Source: Pseudonocardia oroxyli (GTDB lineage: Bacteria; Actinomycetota; Actinomycetes; Mycobacteriales; Pseudonocardiaceae). From it: DNA of 64,000 bases. The stretch covers positions 165,852-229,851 of the forward strand of contig NZ_FNBE01000010.1 of the NCBI RefSeq assembly GCF_900102195.1. Reading direction: 5' to 3'. Of the stretch, positions 43,939 through 52,067 are shown piece by piece (position 1 is the first letter of the stretch; every line of letters starts with the position of its first letter). A program made the position numbers and the translations under genes. The notes below the pieces were generated by a model. The model saw only the letters and a list, made by a program, of their open reading frames with translations, was not told the origin of the DNA and did no database searches.

Positions 43939-45414
43939 ATGGCGGAATCAGTGGAGGCGACCCCGGTCGCGACGAGTGGGACCCCGGGTGAGATCAAGCC
44001 CGGATACGACGAACGCCTCACCAACGAGGACCTCGCACCACTCAAGAAGCAGAGCTGGACCTCGTACAACTTCTTCGCCTTCTGGATGTCCGACGTCCAC
44101 AGTGTCGGCGGGTACGTCACCGCCGGGTCGCTGTTCGCGCTCGGCCTCGCGGCGTGGCAGGTGCTCGTCGCGCTGCTGATCGGCATCACGATCGTCTACT
44201 ACCTCTGCAACCTCGTCGCGCGACCCTCGCAGGCCACGGGCACCCCGTACCCGGTCATCTCGCGGGTCTCCTTCGGCGTGCTGGGCGCCAACATCCCGGC
44301 GATCATCCGCGGCCTGATCGCGGTCGCCTGGTACGGCATCCAGACCTACCTGGCGTCGCACTCGCTCGTCATCGTCGCACTGAAGCTGTGGCCCGGGCTG
44401 GCCCCGATGGCCGAGCAGGACAGCGGCTTCGCGGGGCTGTCCGCACTGGGCTGGATCTGCTTCCTCGCGATGTGGGTGCTGCAGGCCGCGGTGTTCTGGC
44501 GCGGCATGGAGGCCATCCGCCGGTTCATCGACTTCTGCGGGCCCGCCGTGTACGTCGTGATGTTCCTGCTCGCGGGCTACCTCGTGATCAAGGCGGGCTG
44601 GAGCAACATCGACCTCAACCTCTCCGAGGTCAACCTCTCCGGCTGGCAGTCCGTCGGCGTGATGATCACGGCGATCGCGCTCATCGTCTCCTACTTCTCC
44701 GGCCCGATGCTGAACTACGGCGACTTCGCCCGCTACGGGCGCACGTTCAAGGACGTGAAGAAGGGCAACTTCCTCGGCCTGCCGGTCAACTTCATCGTCT
44801 TCGCGCTGCTCGTGGTCATCACCGCCGCCGCCACCCTGCCCGTGTTCGGCAGGCTGATCACCGACCCGGTGGAGACGGTCGCGCAGCTGGACAGCACGTT
44901 CGCCGTCGTGCTCGGCGCGCTGACGTTCATGATCGCCACGATCGGCATCAACATCGTCGCGAACTTCGTCTCGCCCGCCTTCGACTTCTCCAACGTCAAC
45001 CCGCAGAAGATCAGCTGGCGGATGGGCGGCATGATCGCCGCCGTCGGGTCCGTGCTGATCACGCCGTGGAACCTGTACTCGAGCCCCGAGGTCATCCACT
45101 ACACGCTGGACACCCTCGGTGCCTTCATCGGCCCGCTCTACGGCGTGCTCATCGCGGACTACTACCTGATCAAGAAGGGCAAGGTCGTCGTCGACGACCT
45201 GTACACCCTCAAGGCGGACGGGACCTACCACTACAGCAAGGGTTACAACCCCGTCGCGATCGCCGCGACGGCGGTGGGCGCGGTCCTGGCCATGGCCGTG
45301 GTGCTGTTCGGCTCGTCCACCGCGGCGGCGTTCAGCTGGTTCATCGGCGCGATCATCGCCTTCGCGCTGCACTGGGTCCTCTCGCGCAGCCGCGCCACCA
45401 CCGCGGCCGCCTGA
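43939..45414 (+). CDS. NCS1-family nucleobase/allantoin:cation symporter
   Basis: This about 491-residue, 12-helix transporter has YNFFAFWMSDVHSVGGYVTA, RPSQATGTPYPVISRVSFGV, RGLIAVAWYGIQTYLASHSL and GPMLNYGDFARYGRTFKDVK, all typical of NCS1 carriers for purines, cytosine, allantoin and hydantoin. I prefer ATG 43939 because GGAGGG lies just upstream; an in-frame ATG at 43924 is possible. With racemase upstream and uricase downstream, allantoin or a purine is the likely cargo. A strong hairpin follows its stop. Confidence 0.92.
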   Translation: MAESVEATPVATSGTPGEIKPGYDERLTNEDLAPLKKQSWTSYNFFAFWMSDVHSVGGYVTAGSLFALGLAAWQVLVALLIGITIVYYLCNLVARPSQATGTPYPVISRVSFGVLGANIPAIIRGLIAVAWYGIQTYLASHSLVIVALKLWPGLAPMAEQDSGFAGLSALGWICFLAMWVLQAAVFWRGMEAIRRFIDFCGPAVYVVMFLLAGYLVIKAGWSNIDLNLSEVNLSGWQSVGVMITAIALIVSYFSGPMLNYGDFARYGRTFKDVKKGNFLGLPVNFIVFALLVVITAAATLPVFGRLITDPVETVAQLDSTFAVVLGALTFMIATIGINIVANFVSPAFDFSNVNPQKISWRMGGMIAAVGSVLITPWNLYSSPEVIHYTLDTLGAFIGPLYGVLIADYYLIKKGKVVVDDLYTLKADGTYHYSKGYNPVAIAATAVGAVLAMAVVLFGSSTAAAFSWFIGAIIAFALHWVLSRSRATTAAA

Positions 45415-45430
45415 CCGGCGCACCCGGCGG

Positions 45431-45463
45431 CCCCGTGTCCGGTTCACCGAACCGGACACGGGG
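45431..45463 (+). terminator. 15-bp hairpin after the NCS1 gene
   Basis: CCCCGTGTCCGGTTC (45431-45445) pairs perfectly with GAACCGGACACGGGG (45449-45463) over a 3-nt loop, 17 nt beyond the NCS1 stop codon. It would end that transcript before the uricase gene. Confidence 0.65.
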
Positions 45464-45485
45464 GCTGACCCGCGCGTAACACTGC

Positions 45486-45508
45486 GTGGGGACCCTGGTC
45501 GTCCCCAC
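45486..45508. promoter_or_regulatory. Inverted repeat upstream of uricase
   Basis: GTGGGGAC-7 nt-GTCCCCAC is a perfect 8-bp inverted repeat 25 nt before the uricase ATG. It may be an operator for a urate- or allantoin-responsive regulator, or an RNA hairpin in the leader. Confidence 0.4.
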
Positions 45509-45532
45509 CCCGTTCGAACCCTCGGAGAACAC

Positions 45533-46426
45533 ATGGGCATCGCGCTCGGCTACAACCAGTACGGCAAAGCGGAGTGCCACATGGTGCACGTGGACCGCTC
45601 CACGCCGGTCCACCAGATCACCGACGTCACGGTGACCAGCCAACTCATCGGAGACTTCGCCGAGACCTTCCACACCGGGGCGAACGACAAGGTCATCGCC
45701 ACCGACACGCAGAAGAACACCGTCTACGCGCTGGCCAAGCAGCACGGCGTCGGCACGCCGGAGGCCTTCGGGCTGCTCATGGCCCGGTACTTCGTGGACG
45801 GCTTCGACTACGTCACCGGGGCGCGGCAGGAGGTGAACCTCGACCACTGGGAACGGATCACCACCTCCGAGGGCCCGCACGACCATGCGTTCTCCCGCAC
45901 CGGCACCGAGGTGCGCACCTGCGTGGTGACCAAGCACGGGGAGTCCGAGACGGTGATCTCCGGGCTGTCCGGGCTCGTCGTGCTCAAGAGCACGGGGTCG
46001 GAGTTCCACGGCTTCCCGGACGTGCCCTACACCTCTCTCGTCGAGACCGACGACCGCATCCTCGCGACGGCGGTCAGCGCCCGGTGGCGCTACATCGGCA
46101 CGGACGTGGACTGGGACAAGTCCTTCGCGTCCATCCGGCAGATCCTGCTGGACAAGTTCGCCCTCACCCACTCGCTGTCGCTGCAGCAGACGCTCTACGC
46201 GATGGGCGAGACCGCCCTGGAGGCCCACCCCGAGGTGGCGGAGATCCGCTTCTCGATGCCCAACAAGCACCATTTCCTCGTCGACCTCTCGAAGTGGGGA
46301 CTCGAGAACCCGAACGAGGTCTGGTACGCCGCCGACCGCCCGTACGGGCTCATCGAGGCTTCCGTCATCCGGGACGACGCGCCGCCCGCCGGAGGGGTGT
46401 GGGAAGGCGTGAAGGGCTTCATCTGA
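45533..46426 (+). CDS. pucL: Urate oxidase (uricase)
   Basis: The 297-residue cofactor-free enzyme starts MGIALGYNQYGKAECHMVHV. The catalytic Lys is in YGKAE and the Thr in NDKVIATDTQKNTVYALAKQ. HDHAFSRTGTEVRTCVVTKH, GLSGLVVLKSTGSEFHGFP-D, SLSLQQTLYAMGETALE and MPNKHHFLVDL are conserved uricase segments. It oxidises urate to 5-hydroxyisourate with H2O2. Its stop overlaps the NCS2 permease start (TGATG). Confidence 0.98.
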   Translation: MGIALGYNQYGKAECHMVHVDRSTPVHQITDVTVTSQLIGDFAETFHTGANDKVIATDTQKNTVYALAKQHGVGTPEAFGLLMARYFVDGFDYVTGARQEVNLDHWERITTSEGPHDHAFSRTGTEVRTCVVTKHGESETVISGLSGLVVLKSTGSEFHGFPDVPYTSLVETDDRILATAVSARWRYIGTDVDWDKSFASIRQILLDKFALTHSLSLQQTLYAMGETALEAHPEVAEIRFSMPNKHHFLVDLSKWGLENPNEVWYAADRPYGLIEASVIRDDAPPAGGVWEGVKGFI

Positions 46427-47790
46427 TGACCGACACGGACGAGACGACGACCATCCGGCCCGAGGACGAGAAGGTCCCCGTCGGAAAGGCCTTCTTCTTC
46501 GGGCTGCAACACATCCTCGCGATGTACGCCGGCGTGGTGTCGCCGCCGATCATCATCGCGTCGGCGGCCGGGCTCGCGCCCGCGGACCAGGCGCTGCTGG
46601 TCACCGCCGCCCTGTTCGTGTCCGGCCTCGGCACCCTGCTGCAGTCCCTCGGACTGCCCTACGTCGGGTCGCAGCTGCCGCTGGTGCAGGGCGTGTCGTT
46701 CGCCGCGGTCGGCACCATGACCGCGGTCGCGACGAACGAGACCATCGGGGACCCCGCCGCGCGCATGGCCACGATCTTCGGGGCCGTGCTGGTCGCGGGG
46801 CTCATCGGGTTCGTGATCGCCCCGCTCTTCGCGAGCCTGGTGCGGTTCTTCCCGCCCGTGGTCACCGGCTGCGTCATCACGATCATCGGGCTGTCGCTGT
46901 TCCCGGTCGCGCTGCGCTGGATCCGCGGGAACCAGATGGTGGGCGGGCAGCCGAACCCGAACTACGCCTCCGGCACGTCGTTGCTGCTCGGCTTCCTCAC
47001 CCTGGTGGTCACGCTGGCCATCGCGCGGTTCGGGCGCGGGCTGGTGTCGCGGCTCGCCGTGATGCTCGGCCTGGTGGTCGGCACGCTCGTCGCCACTGTG
47101 ATGGGCCGCGTGAACTGGGGGGCCGTGGCGAACGGGCCGATCTTCGCGCTGCCGCAGCCCTTCCACTTCGGGTGGCCGCTGTTCTCCATCGGCGTGATCG
47201 TGTCCATGACCGTCGTGATCCTGGTGATCATGGCCGAGACGACGGCGGACCTGCTGGCCGTCGGGGAGATCCTGGGCACGAAGGTCGACAAGAAGCGGAT
47301 CGCGGCGGGCCTGCGCGCGGACATGGCCGCCACCACGGTGTCGCCGGTGTTCAACGGTATGCCGATCTCCGCCTTCGCCCAGAACGTCGGCATGGTGGCG
47401 ATCACCGGCATCAAGTCGCGGTTCGTCGTCGCCGCGGGCGGCGCGATCCTCGTGGTGCTCGGCCTGCTGCCCGTGCTCGGCCGGGTGATGAACGCGATCC
47501 CGCAGCCGGTGCTCGGCGGGGCCGGGATCGTGCTGTTCGGCTCCGTCGCGGCGGCCGGCATCCGGACACTGTCCAAGGTGGAGTTCACGAACTCGAACAT
47601 CCTGATCGTGGCCACGTCCATCGGCGTGGGCCTGATCCCGATCACGGTGCCCGAGGTCTACACCCACCTGCCCACGTGGCTGCACCAGATCGTGGAGTCC
47701 GGCATCAGCGCCACGGCCATCGTCGCGGTCCTGCTGAACCTCGCGTTCAACCACTTCACCACGACCGAGGAGCCCGCGCCCGACCACTGA
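46426..47790 (+). CDS. NCS2-family xanthine/urate permease
   Basis: The 454-residue transporter starts at ATG 46426. FFFGLQHILAMYAGVVSPPI opens helix 1 (the Q-H motif), SQLPLVQGVSFAAVGTM follows, VILVIMAETTADLLAVGE holds the substrate-binding Glu, and FAQNVGMVAITGIKSRFVVA is the Q-N-x-G signature. The AETTADLLA/QNVG wording is that of the urate/xanthine branch rather than the uracil branch. It is translationally coupled to uricase, so urate import is the likely role. Confidence 0.94.
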   Translation: MTDTDETTTIRPEDEKVPVGKAFFFGLQHILAMYAGVVSPPIIIASAAGLAPADQALLVTAALFVSGLGTLLQSLGLPYVGSQLPLVQGVSFAAVGTMTAVATNETIGDPAARMATIFGAVLVAGLIGFVIAPLFASLVRFFPPVVTGCVITIIGLSLFPVALRWIRGNQMVGGQPNPNYASGTSLLLGFLTLVVTLAIARFGRGLVSRLAVMLGLVVGTLVATVMGRVNWGAVANGPIFALPQPFHFGWPLFSIGVIVSMTVVILVIMAETTADLLAVGEILGTKVDKKRIAAGLRADMAATTVSPVFNGMPISAFAQNVGMVAITGIKSRFVVAAGGAILVVLGLLPVLGRVMNAIPQPVLGGAGIVLFGSVAAAGIRTLSKVEFTNSNILIVATSIGVGLIPITVPEVYTHLPTWLHQIVESGISATAIVAVLLNLAFNHFTTTEEPAPDH

Positions 47791-47791
47791 C

Positions 47792-47837
47792 CCCGTGAGT
47801 GGCGATAGTCGTTATAGCGACTATCGCCACTCACGGG
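47792..47837. terminator. Perfect 20-bp hairpin between convergent genes
   Basis: 47792-47811 (CCCGTGAGTGGCGATAGTCG) pairs fully with 47818-47837 over the loop TTATAG. It starts two bases after the permease stop and ends three bases before the stop of the convergent DUF6986 gene, so it can serve both transcripts. It shares GTGAGTGG with the hairpin at 42652. Confidence 0.7.
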
Positions 47838-47840
47838 TCG

Positions 47841-49088
47841 TCAGCGGTGGGGGCCGGGGGCGGGGCGACGGGCGAGCCGGGCCAGTTCGTGGGCGTCCGC
47901 GCCGGTCGCCTTCTGCACCCACTCGTCGTCCAGCGCGCCGCAGTCGACGCCGCGGAGCAGGAAACCCGACAGCGCGGTCGCTGTGGCGGGCTCATCCATG
48001 AAGCCGCTCTCGGAGCGCTCGCGGTAGGCGCGCAGCCGGGCGGCGGCGGACTCGGCGGAGCCCTGGAAGAACGCGAAGTTCGCCACGAACCGGCTCGGCA
48101 GCTGCGCCGGGTGCAGGTCCCAACCCTGGTAGAAGCCGCGTTCGAGAGAGCGGCGCACCAGACGGCCGTGCAGCGCCCAGGCGGCCCGCACCTGCTCCGG
48201 GTCCCCGACCGGCAGCACGTTGGTGGACCCGTCGGACAGCCGGACGCCGGTGCCCGCGGCGGCCACCTGCATCACCGCCTTGGCGTGGTCGGCGGCCGGG
48301 TGCTCCATGCTCTGGTACTCCGCGGCGATCCCGAGCGAGGCCGAGTAGTCGTAGGTGCCGTAGTGCAGGCCGGTGCAGCGGCCCGCGCCCTCGGCGATCA
48401 TGCGCGGCAGCGGGGAGGCGCCGTCCGGGCCGATCACGGACTGCGGCGTCTCCACCTGGATCTCGAACCGGAGCGTGCCCGCGGGCAACCCGAACTCCGC
48501 CTCCAGCGACTCGCAGGTCGCGACCAGCGCCGTGACCTGCGCGAGCGCGGTGACCTTCGGCAGGGTCACGACGAACCCGGAGGGCACGCCGCCCCGCGCG
48601 CAGAGCTCCCCGACGAACCCGACGAGCGTCCGGACCCCGCGCCGCCGGGTCGCCGCCTCGAAGCTGCGGAACCGGATGCCCGTGAAGGGCGGCGCGGCGC
48701 CCGCCGCCACCGCGGCCGTCAGCTCCTCCGCGGCGCGGACGATCTCGGCGCCCTCCTCGGCGTCCGAGCGGGTGCCGTAGCCGTCCTCGAAGTCGATGCG
48801 CAGGTCCTCGATGGGCTCGGTGGCGAGCTTGTCCCGCACCCGTCCCCGCAGGTCCGCCGGGGCGTCCCAGATCGAGGGGAGGTCTCCGGCGGCCGCGTCG
48901 AACACCTCGAGCGCCCGGGTGCCCCAGTCCGTGACGATCCCGCGCGAGAACCGGTGCGCGGGCACGTAGACGGTGTGCACGGGCTGGCGGGTCCCCGGGT
49001 CGCCGGGGTGCAGCGCCGCGACCTCCGCGTCCGCCGCGGCGAGCTCGACGTCGAGAGCATCGGCCAGGGAGTCCGCGAGATCGGTCAT
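47841..49088 (-). CDS. DUF6986 / HpcH-citrate-lyase-like aldolase family protein
   Basis: The 415-residue TIM-barrel protein has VHTVYVPAHRFSRGIVTDWG, LRIDFEDGYGTRSDAEEGAE (metal-binding acidic cluster), FEIQVETPQSVIGPDG and GLHYGTYDYSASLGIAAEYQ, all features of the citrate lyase beta / malate-synthase-like superfamily. I recall this family beside allantoin and glyoxylate genes in Streptomyces. It could act on glyoxylate released from ureidoglycolate, in a malate-synthase- or aldolase-like condensation, but the reaction is not known to me. It is convergent with the permease gene. Confidence 0.8.
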   Translation of the reverse strand: MTDLADSLADALDVELAAADAEVAALHPGDPGTRQPVHTVYVPAHRFSRGIVTDWGTRALEVFDAAAGDLPSIWDAPADLRGRVRDKLATEPIEDLRIDFEDGYGTRSDAEEGAEIVRAAEELTAAVAAGAAPPFTGIRFRSFEAATRRRGVRTLVGFVGELCARGGVPSGFVVTLPKVTALAQVTALVATCESLEAEFGLPAGTLRFEIQVETPQSVIGPDGASPLPRMIAEGAGRCTGLHYGTYDYSASLGIAAEYQSMEHPAADHAKAVMQVAAAGTGVRLSDGSTNVLPVGDPEQVRAAWALHGRLVRRSLERGFYQGWDLHPAQLPSRFVANFAFFQGSAESAAARLRAYRERSESGFMDEPATATALSGFLLRGVDCGALDDEWVQKATGADAHELARLARRPAPGPHR

Positions 49089-49095
49089 GGCCGCA

Positions 49096-49767
49096 TTATG
49101 CGGCTTGCGTCCCCGGGCGCTGGTGGTAGCGGTCCACGTAGACCTGCCCGGACAGCTCGGCGATGGCGTCCATCACCTCGTCGGTCACGGCGCGGCGGAT
49201 GGCGGCCGAGCCCTCCAGCCCGTCGTAGCGGGAGAAGTCCAACGGCTCGCCGAACCGCACCTCGACGGGTGCGAGGCGCGGGATCCGGCGGCCGACCGGC
49301 TGCACCTTCTCCGTGCCCAGCAGCGCCACCGGCACCACGACGGCCCCGGTCGAGAGCGCCAGGGAGGCGACCCCGGTGTGCCCGCGGTGCAGCCGCCCGT
49401 CGAGCGAGCGCGTGCCCTCGGGGTAGATGCCGAAGGCGCCGCCCGCGCGCAGGACCGTGCGGCCCGCGTCCAGAGCCGCGAGCCCCGCCTTCGCGTTCCC
49501 CCGGTCGACCGGGACGTAGCCGAGCGCGGTGAGGAAGCGCGCGACCAGGCGGCCCTTGAGGCTGCGCGAGGTGAAGTACTCGGCCTTGCCGAGGAACGCC
49601 ACCGGGCGAGGGGTGACCAGGGGGATCACCGCGGTGTCCACCGCGGCGCGGTGGTTGGCCGCGAAGATCACCGGGCCGGTCGTCGGGACACGCTCCGCCC
49701 CCACCACACGCGGCCGCCAGATGAACCGGACGAGTGGCGCCAGGACCCACCTGATCAGGAACTGCAT
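49096..49767 (-). CDS. 1-Acyl-glycerol-3-phosphate acyltransferase (PlsC family)
   Basis: The 223-residue protein has an N-terminal hydrophobic segment (FLIRWVLAPLVRFIW), then the block I motif NHRAAVD (N-H-x4-D), block II GKAEYFTSRSLKGRL, block III FGIYPEGTRSLDGRLHRGH and block IV ALSTGAVVVPVALLGTE. It transfers acyl chains to lysophosphatidate at the inner membrane. It is 8 nt upstream of the DUF6986 start on the same strand, but a functional link is not apparent. Confidence 0.92.
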   Translation of the reverse strand: MQFLIRWVLAPLVRFIWRPRVVGAERVPTTGPVIFAANHRAAVDTAVIPLVTPRPVAFLGKAEYFTSRSLKGRLVARFLTALGYVPVDRGNAKAGLAALDAGRTVLRAGGAFGIYPEGTRSLDGRLHRGHTGVASLALSTGAVVVPVALLGTEKVQPVGRRIPRLAPVEVRFGEPLDFSRYDGLEGSAAIRRAVTDEVMDAIAELSGQVYVDRYHQRPGTQAA

Positions 49768-49874
49768 GATGCGTTCAATCCTCCCCGAGGCGTGAGCACA
49801 CAGTGTCGCCCACCGCGTGTGACGCCCAGATCACCGCTGGCAAACGTACTCGGGTCGGGCCGGCTGCGGATCCG

Positions 49875-49961
49875 CTAGTGCGGTGACCACGAACGTTCGC
49901 CGGTCCTCGCGGGATCCGGGCGGTTCCTCGCAAGGCGCCCCCGTCGCGGTCACCGCACTAG
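49875..49961. mobile_element. MITE-like element 2 (CTAG-flanked, 13-bp terminal inverted repeats)
   Basis: An 87-nt segment with CTAG at each end (49875-49878, 49958-49961) has perfect 13-bp ends TAGTGCGGTGACC / GGTCACCGCACTA. Internally it shares GAACGTT, GGATCC and GCAAGGCGCC at matching offsets with the element at 18434-18601. A further GTGCGGTGACC follows at once (49961-49971), suggesting a partial second copy. It lies in the 322-nt gap between plsC and the ABC-F gene, upstream of the ABC-F promoter region. Confidence 0.65.
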
Positions 49962-50012
49962 GTGCGGTGACCCCGTAATCCGGTTGCGCCCCGTGGCAGG
50001 GTGGATCTCGAC

Positions 50013-50024
50013 ATGAGGCACTGA
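50013..50024 (+). promoter_or_regulatory. Possible leader minicistron (MRH) upstream of the ABC-F gene
   Basis: ATG-AGG-CAC-TGA (50013-50024) codes Met-Arg-His and is preceded by GGCAGGGTGG. Resistance-type ABC-F genes are often governed by short upstream frames whose stalled translation alters a leader hairpin. The 65 nt that follow contain GGCGTCGCC and GGTGGTGTCGC, which can pair imperfectly. The peptide is very short, so this may be chance. Confidence 0.25.
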
Positions 50025-50089
50025 CACCGTCCCCGCCCGGCCGTGGATCACCCGTCGGGCGTCGCCGTGGACCCTCCCGGTGGTGTCGC

Positions 50090-51676
50090 ATGCCTGCTCC
50101 CCTGATCGCCCACGACCTCGTCCGCACGCTCGGCGACCGCCGCGTGCTCGACGGGGTCTCCCTCACCGCCGCCCCCGGCCGCCGGATCGGACTGATCGGC
50201 GAGAACGGCGTGGGCAAGTCGACCCTGCTGCGGCTGCTCGCAGGGACCGACCGGCCCGACGGCGGAACCGTGACGCGGCCACCCGACCTGGGGTTCCTGC
50301 AGCAGGAGCTGCCGTTCACGCCGACGGTCACGGTGGCCGGGGTGGTCGACGACGCGCTGCGTGAGGCCCGCGCCGCGCTCGCGGACCTGGACCGGCTCGC
50401 GCAGGCGATGGCGGAGGATCCCGCGCTCGCGCAGCTCTACGGCGAGCGGCTCGAGTGGGCCGAGGAGCACGCGGCGTGGGACGCGGACCGGCGGGCGGGG
50501 CTCGTCCTCGACGGCCTGGGCCTGGGCTCCGTGGCGCCCTCGCGGCCGGTCGGCTCGCTGTCGGGGGGCCAACGTGGACGGTTGGCGCTCGGCGCCCTGC
50601 TGATCCGCAGGCCCACCGCCCTGGTGCTCGACGAGCCCACCAACCACCTCGACGACTCCGCCGCCGCCTTCCTCGAGACCGAGCTGCGCGGCCTGACCGG
50701 GGTGCTGGTGGTGGCGAGCCACGACCGCGCCTTCCTCGACGCGGTCTGCACCGACCTCGTCGACCTCGACCCCGCCCTGGACGGCCCGACCCGCTACGGC
50801 GGCGGCTACTCCGCCTACCAGGAGACCCGGCGGCGGGAGCGGCTGCGCTGGGAGGAGCGGTTCGAGGCCGAGCAGGAGGAGCTGCGGGCGCTGCGGCACT
50901 CGGTCCGGGTGACCGCGCACCGGGTCGCGCCGCACGACCGGCCCATGCCCGACCGGGACAAGATGGGGTACGGCCGCCGCGGCCAGCGGATCGAGAAGCA
51001 GGTGTCCAGCCGGGTCCGCAACGCCGCCCGCAGGCTCGAGGACCTGGAGCGCGACCAGGTGCGCAGGCCCCCTGCGCCACTCCGGTTCCGCGCCCCGGCC
51101 CTGGCCCGGTCCGCGCCGGACGGACTGCTCGTGTCGCTGCGGGGGGTCCGGGTGCCCGGGCGGCTGGCGATCGACCGGCTCGACGTCGGCGCCACCGACC
51201 GGATCCTCGTGACCGGCCCGAACGGCGTCGGGAAGTCGACGCTGCTCGCGGTGCTGGCCGGTGCGCTGGACGCCGAGGGGGACATCCACCGCCTGCGCAC
51301 ACCGGCGGTGGGTCTGCTTGCCCAGGACACGGTGTTCGACCGTCCTGATCGGACGGTGGCGCAGACCTGGGCGACCGCGCTGGGGCCCGACGCGGTGTCC
51401 CTCGCCTCGCTCGGCCTGGTCGCACCGCGCGACCTCGGGACGCGGGTGGGGGACCTGTCCGTCGGGCAGCGGCGGCGGCTCGCGCTGGCCCTGCTGATCG
51501 CCGACCCGCCCGAGCTCCTGCTGCTCGACGAGCCCACCAACCACCTCTCCCCGACCCTGTCCGACGAGCTCGAGGAGGCCCTGGGCACCGGCCCCGGCGC
51601 CGTGGTGGTGGCCAGCCACGACCGCTGGTTGCGCCGCCGGTGGGCGGGACGGGAGGTGCGGTTGAGCCCGCCGTGA
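50090..51676 (+). CDS. ABC-F family ATPase (ribosome protection / resistance type)
   Basis: The 528-residue protein has two ABC domains and no membrane segments. Domain 1 has GLIGENGVGKSTLLRLLAG, signature LSGGQRGRLALG and Walker B ALVLDEPTNHLDD. A basic linker (about 250-330, RRRERLRWEERFEAEQEELR) holds the P-site tRNA interaction region. Domain 2 has VTGPNGVGKSTLLAVLAG, LSVGQRRRLALALL and LLLLDEPTNHL. It resembles actinomycete antibiotic-resistance ABC-F proteins of the macrolide/lincosamide group (OleB, LmrC, TlrC), which release drug from the ribosome. It lies directly upstream of the RT locus, transcribed towards it; a strong hairpin separates them. Confidence 0.9.
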   Translation: MPAPLIAHDLVRTLGDRRVLDGVSLTAAPGRRIGLIGENGVGKSTLLRLLAGTDRPDGGTVTRPPDLGFLQQELPFTPTVTVAGVVDDALREARAALADLDRLAQAMAEDPALAQLYGERLEWAEEHAAWDADRRAGLVLDGLGLGSVAPSRPVGSLSGGQRGRLALGALLIRRPTALVLDEPTNHLDDSAAAFLETELRGLTGVLVVASHDRAFLDAVCTDLVDLDPALDGPTRYGGGYSAYQETRRRERLRWEERFEAEQEELRALRHSVRVTAHRVAPHDRPMPDRDKMGYGRRGQRIEKQVSSRVRNAARRLEDLERDQVRRPPAPLRFRAPALARSAPDGLLVSLRGVRVPGRLAIDRLDVGATDRILVTGPNGVGKSTLLAVLAGALDAEGDIHRLRTPAVGLLAQDTVFDRPDRTVAQTWATALGPDAVSLASLGLVAPRDLGTRVGDLSVGQRRRLALALLIADPPELLLLDEPTNHLSPTLSDELEEALGTGPGAVVVASHDRWLRRRWAGREVRLSPP

Positions 51677-51678
51677 CC

Positions 51679-51756
51679 GCACGTTTCGTGCGCTGCACGG
51701 TCCGCGGTCGTGGGCGGCGCGCGCGGTCCGCGCCGCACCACGCGCACGAAACGTGC
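51679..51756. repeat. Long inverted repeat after the ABC-F gene (GCACGTTTCGTGCG family)
   Basis: GCACGTTTCGTGCG (51679-51692) pairs perfectly with CGCACGAAACGTGC (51743-51756). The intervening 50 nt are GC-rich and can fold further. It begins two bases after the ABC-F stop, so it probably ends that transcript. The same core recurs at 61885-61971, showing that it is a dispersed palindromic repeat and not part of the RT locus. Confidence 0.7.
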
Positions 51757-51790
51757 ACCGCGGGACCGTCGGGGGTGCTCGGTACCGTGT

Positions 51791-51982
51791 GGGCGATGTC
51801 GCGGTGTTCGGACGAGTCGGCGAACCGTCGGGCCCTCGGGCCCGGCCTTCGCGGCTCCGGGGCAACCCCGGAGTGCACCATCCCTGCACCGCACGGCGTC
51901 CCGCGCGCGGCGGCCCGCACCACGGGGACGTGGGCGCGCGGCGGACGAGAGCCCAGGTCGTACGGGCACCGCGACATCACCC
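51791..51982 (+). ncRNA. Candidate retron msr-msd RNA
   Basis: A 192-nt segment is bounded by the inverted repeat GATGTCGCGGTG (51795-51806) and CACCGCGACATC (51967-51978), which extends outward by GGG/CCC past one mismatch and inward by wobble pairs. This is what the a1/a2 arms of a retron look like. Inside are CGGGCC-CTCG-GGCCCG (51829-51844), CTCCGGGG-CAA-CCCCGGAG (51855-51873) and a long imperfect hairpin 51897-51947 whose tip pairs CGCaCCAC with GTGGGCG; that last one would be the msd. The reverse transcriptase starts 85 nt downstream. The fold is by eye; no branch-point guanosine has been assigned. Confidence 0.55.
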
Positions 51983-52067
51983 GCATGATCCACCGTCGGG
52001 GAGCGGGCCGGTCGGGGAGCGACCGGGTCCCTCCCGACGTGTGGATCACGGCCGTCGGGTCCGCGCG

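Noticed and set aside
50090..51676. ABC-F ATPase as the retron effector
   Set aside because: It is a complete ribosome-protection type protein with its own leader and a strong hairpin between it and the RT region; nothing besides adjacency links it to the RT.
51994..52040. A second inverted repeat CGTCGGGGAG / CTCCCGACG just before the RT start as an a1/a2 pair
   Set aside because: It is shorter, has a bulge and lies after the candidate RNA; it may instead mask the RT start region. The 12-bp pair at 51795/51967 is better placed.
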